22,193 nt of DNA from Oxalobacteraceae bacterium UBA6018 (GTDB taxonomy: Bacteria; Pseudomonadota; Gammaproteobacteria; Burkholderiales; Burkholderiaceae_D). The translations under genes were made by a program, and so were the position numbers. Under the pieces are notes generated by a model that saw nothing but the letters and a program-made list of their open reading frames with translations, had not been told where the DNA came from and ran no database searches. How positions within the stretch are numbered: position 1 is the stretch's first letter; each line of letters opens with the position of its first letter. Shown piece after piece: positions 21,482 to 22,193 of the stretch. Where the stretch lies: the NCBI GenBank assembly GCA_002428015.1, contig DIZW01000094.1:1-22193 (forward strand). Direction: 5' to 3'.

Positions 21482-22193
21482 ATGATCGTTTTCATTACCG
21501 GCGCCTCGGCCGGCTTCGGCGCCGAAATGGCCCGTACTTTCGTCAAACACGGCCACCAGGTCGTCATCAGCGCGCGCCGCATGGAGCGCCTGAACGCGCT
21601 GGCGGCCGAACTAGGCGAGCTGGCCTTGCCGATCGAAATGGACGTCACCGACAAAGCCTCGATCAACGAGGCGCTGTCGATGCTGCCGCAATCATGGCGC
21701 CAGATCGACGTGCTGGTCAACAACGCCGGACTGGCCCTGGGCACGGAACCGGCCCATCAGGCCTCACTTGACGAATGGGAAACCATGATCAACACCAATT
21801 GCCGCGGCCTGGTGACGATGACCCGGGCGGTGCTGCCGGCGATGGTCGAGCGCGGCAGCGGCCTGATCATCAACCTGGGCTCGGTGGCCGGCCACTTCCC
21901 CTACCCCGGCGGCAACGTGTACGGCGCGACCAAGGCCTTCGTCGACCAGTTCACCCTGAACCTGCGCGCCGACCTGGTCGGCACCGGCGTGCGCGCCACC
22001 AACATCGCGCCCGGCATGTGCGGCGGCACCGAGTTCTCCAACGTGCGCATGCGCGGCGACGACGCGGCCGCGGCCAAAGTCTACGAAGGCACGACGCCCC
22101 TGACCGCGGCCGACATCGCCGCCACCGCCTACTGGATCGCCACCCTGCCGCCCCACATCAATATCAATAGCATTGAAATGATGCCGACTTGCC
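21482..22193 (+). CDS. ydfG: YdfG-like short-chain dehydrogenase (3' end cut by window edge)
   Basis: The frame is open from the ATG at 21482 to the window end (237 codons, about ten short of the family length). It is a classical SDR with NADP-binding TGASAGFG (6-13), NNAG (80-83), and catalytic Ser134 (LGSVAG), Tyr147 and Lys151 (VYGATK). Long stretches match E. coli YdfG, such as WETMI, TRAVLPAMVERG, GGNVYGATKAFV and GGTEFSNVRM. YdfG is an NADP-dependent 3-hydroxy acid dehydrogenase acting on L-allo-threonine, serine and 3-hydroxypropionate; in the reverse direction it reduces malonic semialdehyde. It diverges from glyA. The preference for hydroxy acids is inferred from the resemblance, and the true substrate in this organism is not known. 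Confidence 0.93.
   Translation, partial: MIVFITGASAGFGAEMARTFVKHGHQVVISARRMERLNALAAELGELALPIEMDVTDKASINEALSMLPQSWRQIDVLVNNAGLALGTEPAHQASLDEWETMINTNCRGLVTMTRAVLPAMVERGSGLIINLGSVAGHFPYPGGNVYGATKAFVDQFTLNLRADLVGTGVRATNIAPGMCGGTEFSNVRMRGDDAAAAKVYEGTTPLTAADIAATAYWIATLPPHININSIEMMPTC

Overview
The window is about 22.2 kb of GC-rich chromosomal DNA. Gene content and order (glyA-nrdR, minor pilin operon, ribD-ribE, and ribBA-ribH-nusB) point to a betaproteobacterium of the order Burkholderiales, most likely Oxalobacteraceae (Massilia/Duganella/Janthinobacterium type). That placement is an inference from gene order and protein character, not from a database search. I see no tRNA, rRNA, insertion sequence or CRISPR array.

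Layout. Positions 1-2033 (minus strand) hold ribBA, ribH and the 5' part of nusB. Positions 2034-2327 are a divergent intergenic region with a perfect 10-bp inverted repeat and a 21-bp tandem repeat. A large periplasmic M16 zinc metalloprotease follows (2328-5156, plus). A perfect bidirectional terminator separates it from a minus-strand pair: an OmpA-family porin and, 10 bp upstream of it, an ice-binding-like (DUF3494) lipoprotein with three bacterial Ig-like domains and a Thr-Pro microsatellite linker. A roughly 520-bp divergent region precedes a plus-strand two-gene signalling unit: a single-domain response regulator and a soluble histidine kinase with a TTG start. Then come ribD-ribE (minus), a type IV pilus minor-pilin operon (pilV-pilW-pilX-pilY1-pilE-fimT, minus), and glyA-nrdR (minus) under a ZTP riboswitch. 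Last is the start of a YdfG-like short-chain dehydrogenase (plus, cut by the window edge).

How it fits together. RibD, RibE, RibBA and RibH cover all riboflavin steps in the window except GTP cyclohydrolase II. The RibA-like half of RibBA has lost its zinc cysteines, so a separate ribA is expected elsewhere. The usual ribD-ribE-ribBA-ribH-nusB run is split here by about 8 kb of envelope and signalling genes. The pilus operon supplies the priming pseudopilins and the PilY1 tip adhesin for type IV pili. GlyA provides the one-carbon units whose shortage raises ZTP, matching the riboswitch in front of it.

The points most worth a second look are the ZTP riboswitch with its overlapping alternative stem, the inactive RibA half, the split rib cluster, the ice-binding lipoprotein/OmpA pair, the degenerate PilY1 calcium loop, the odd FimT cleavage site, and the 21-bp repeat next to the M16 protease.
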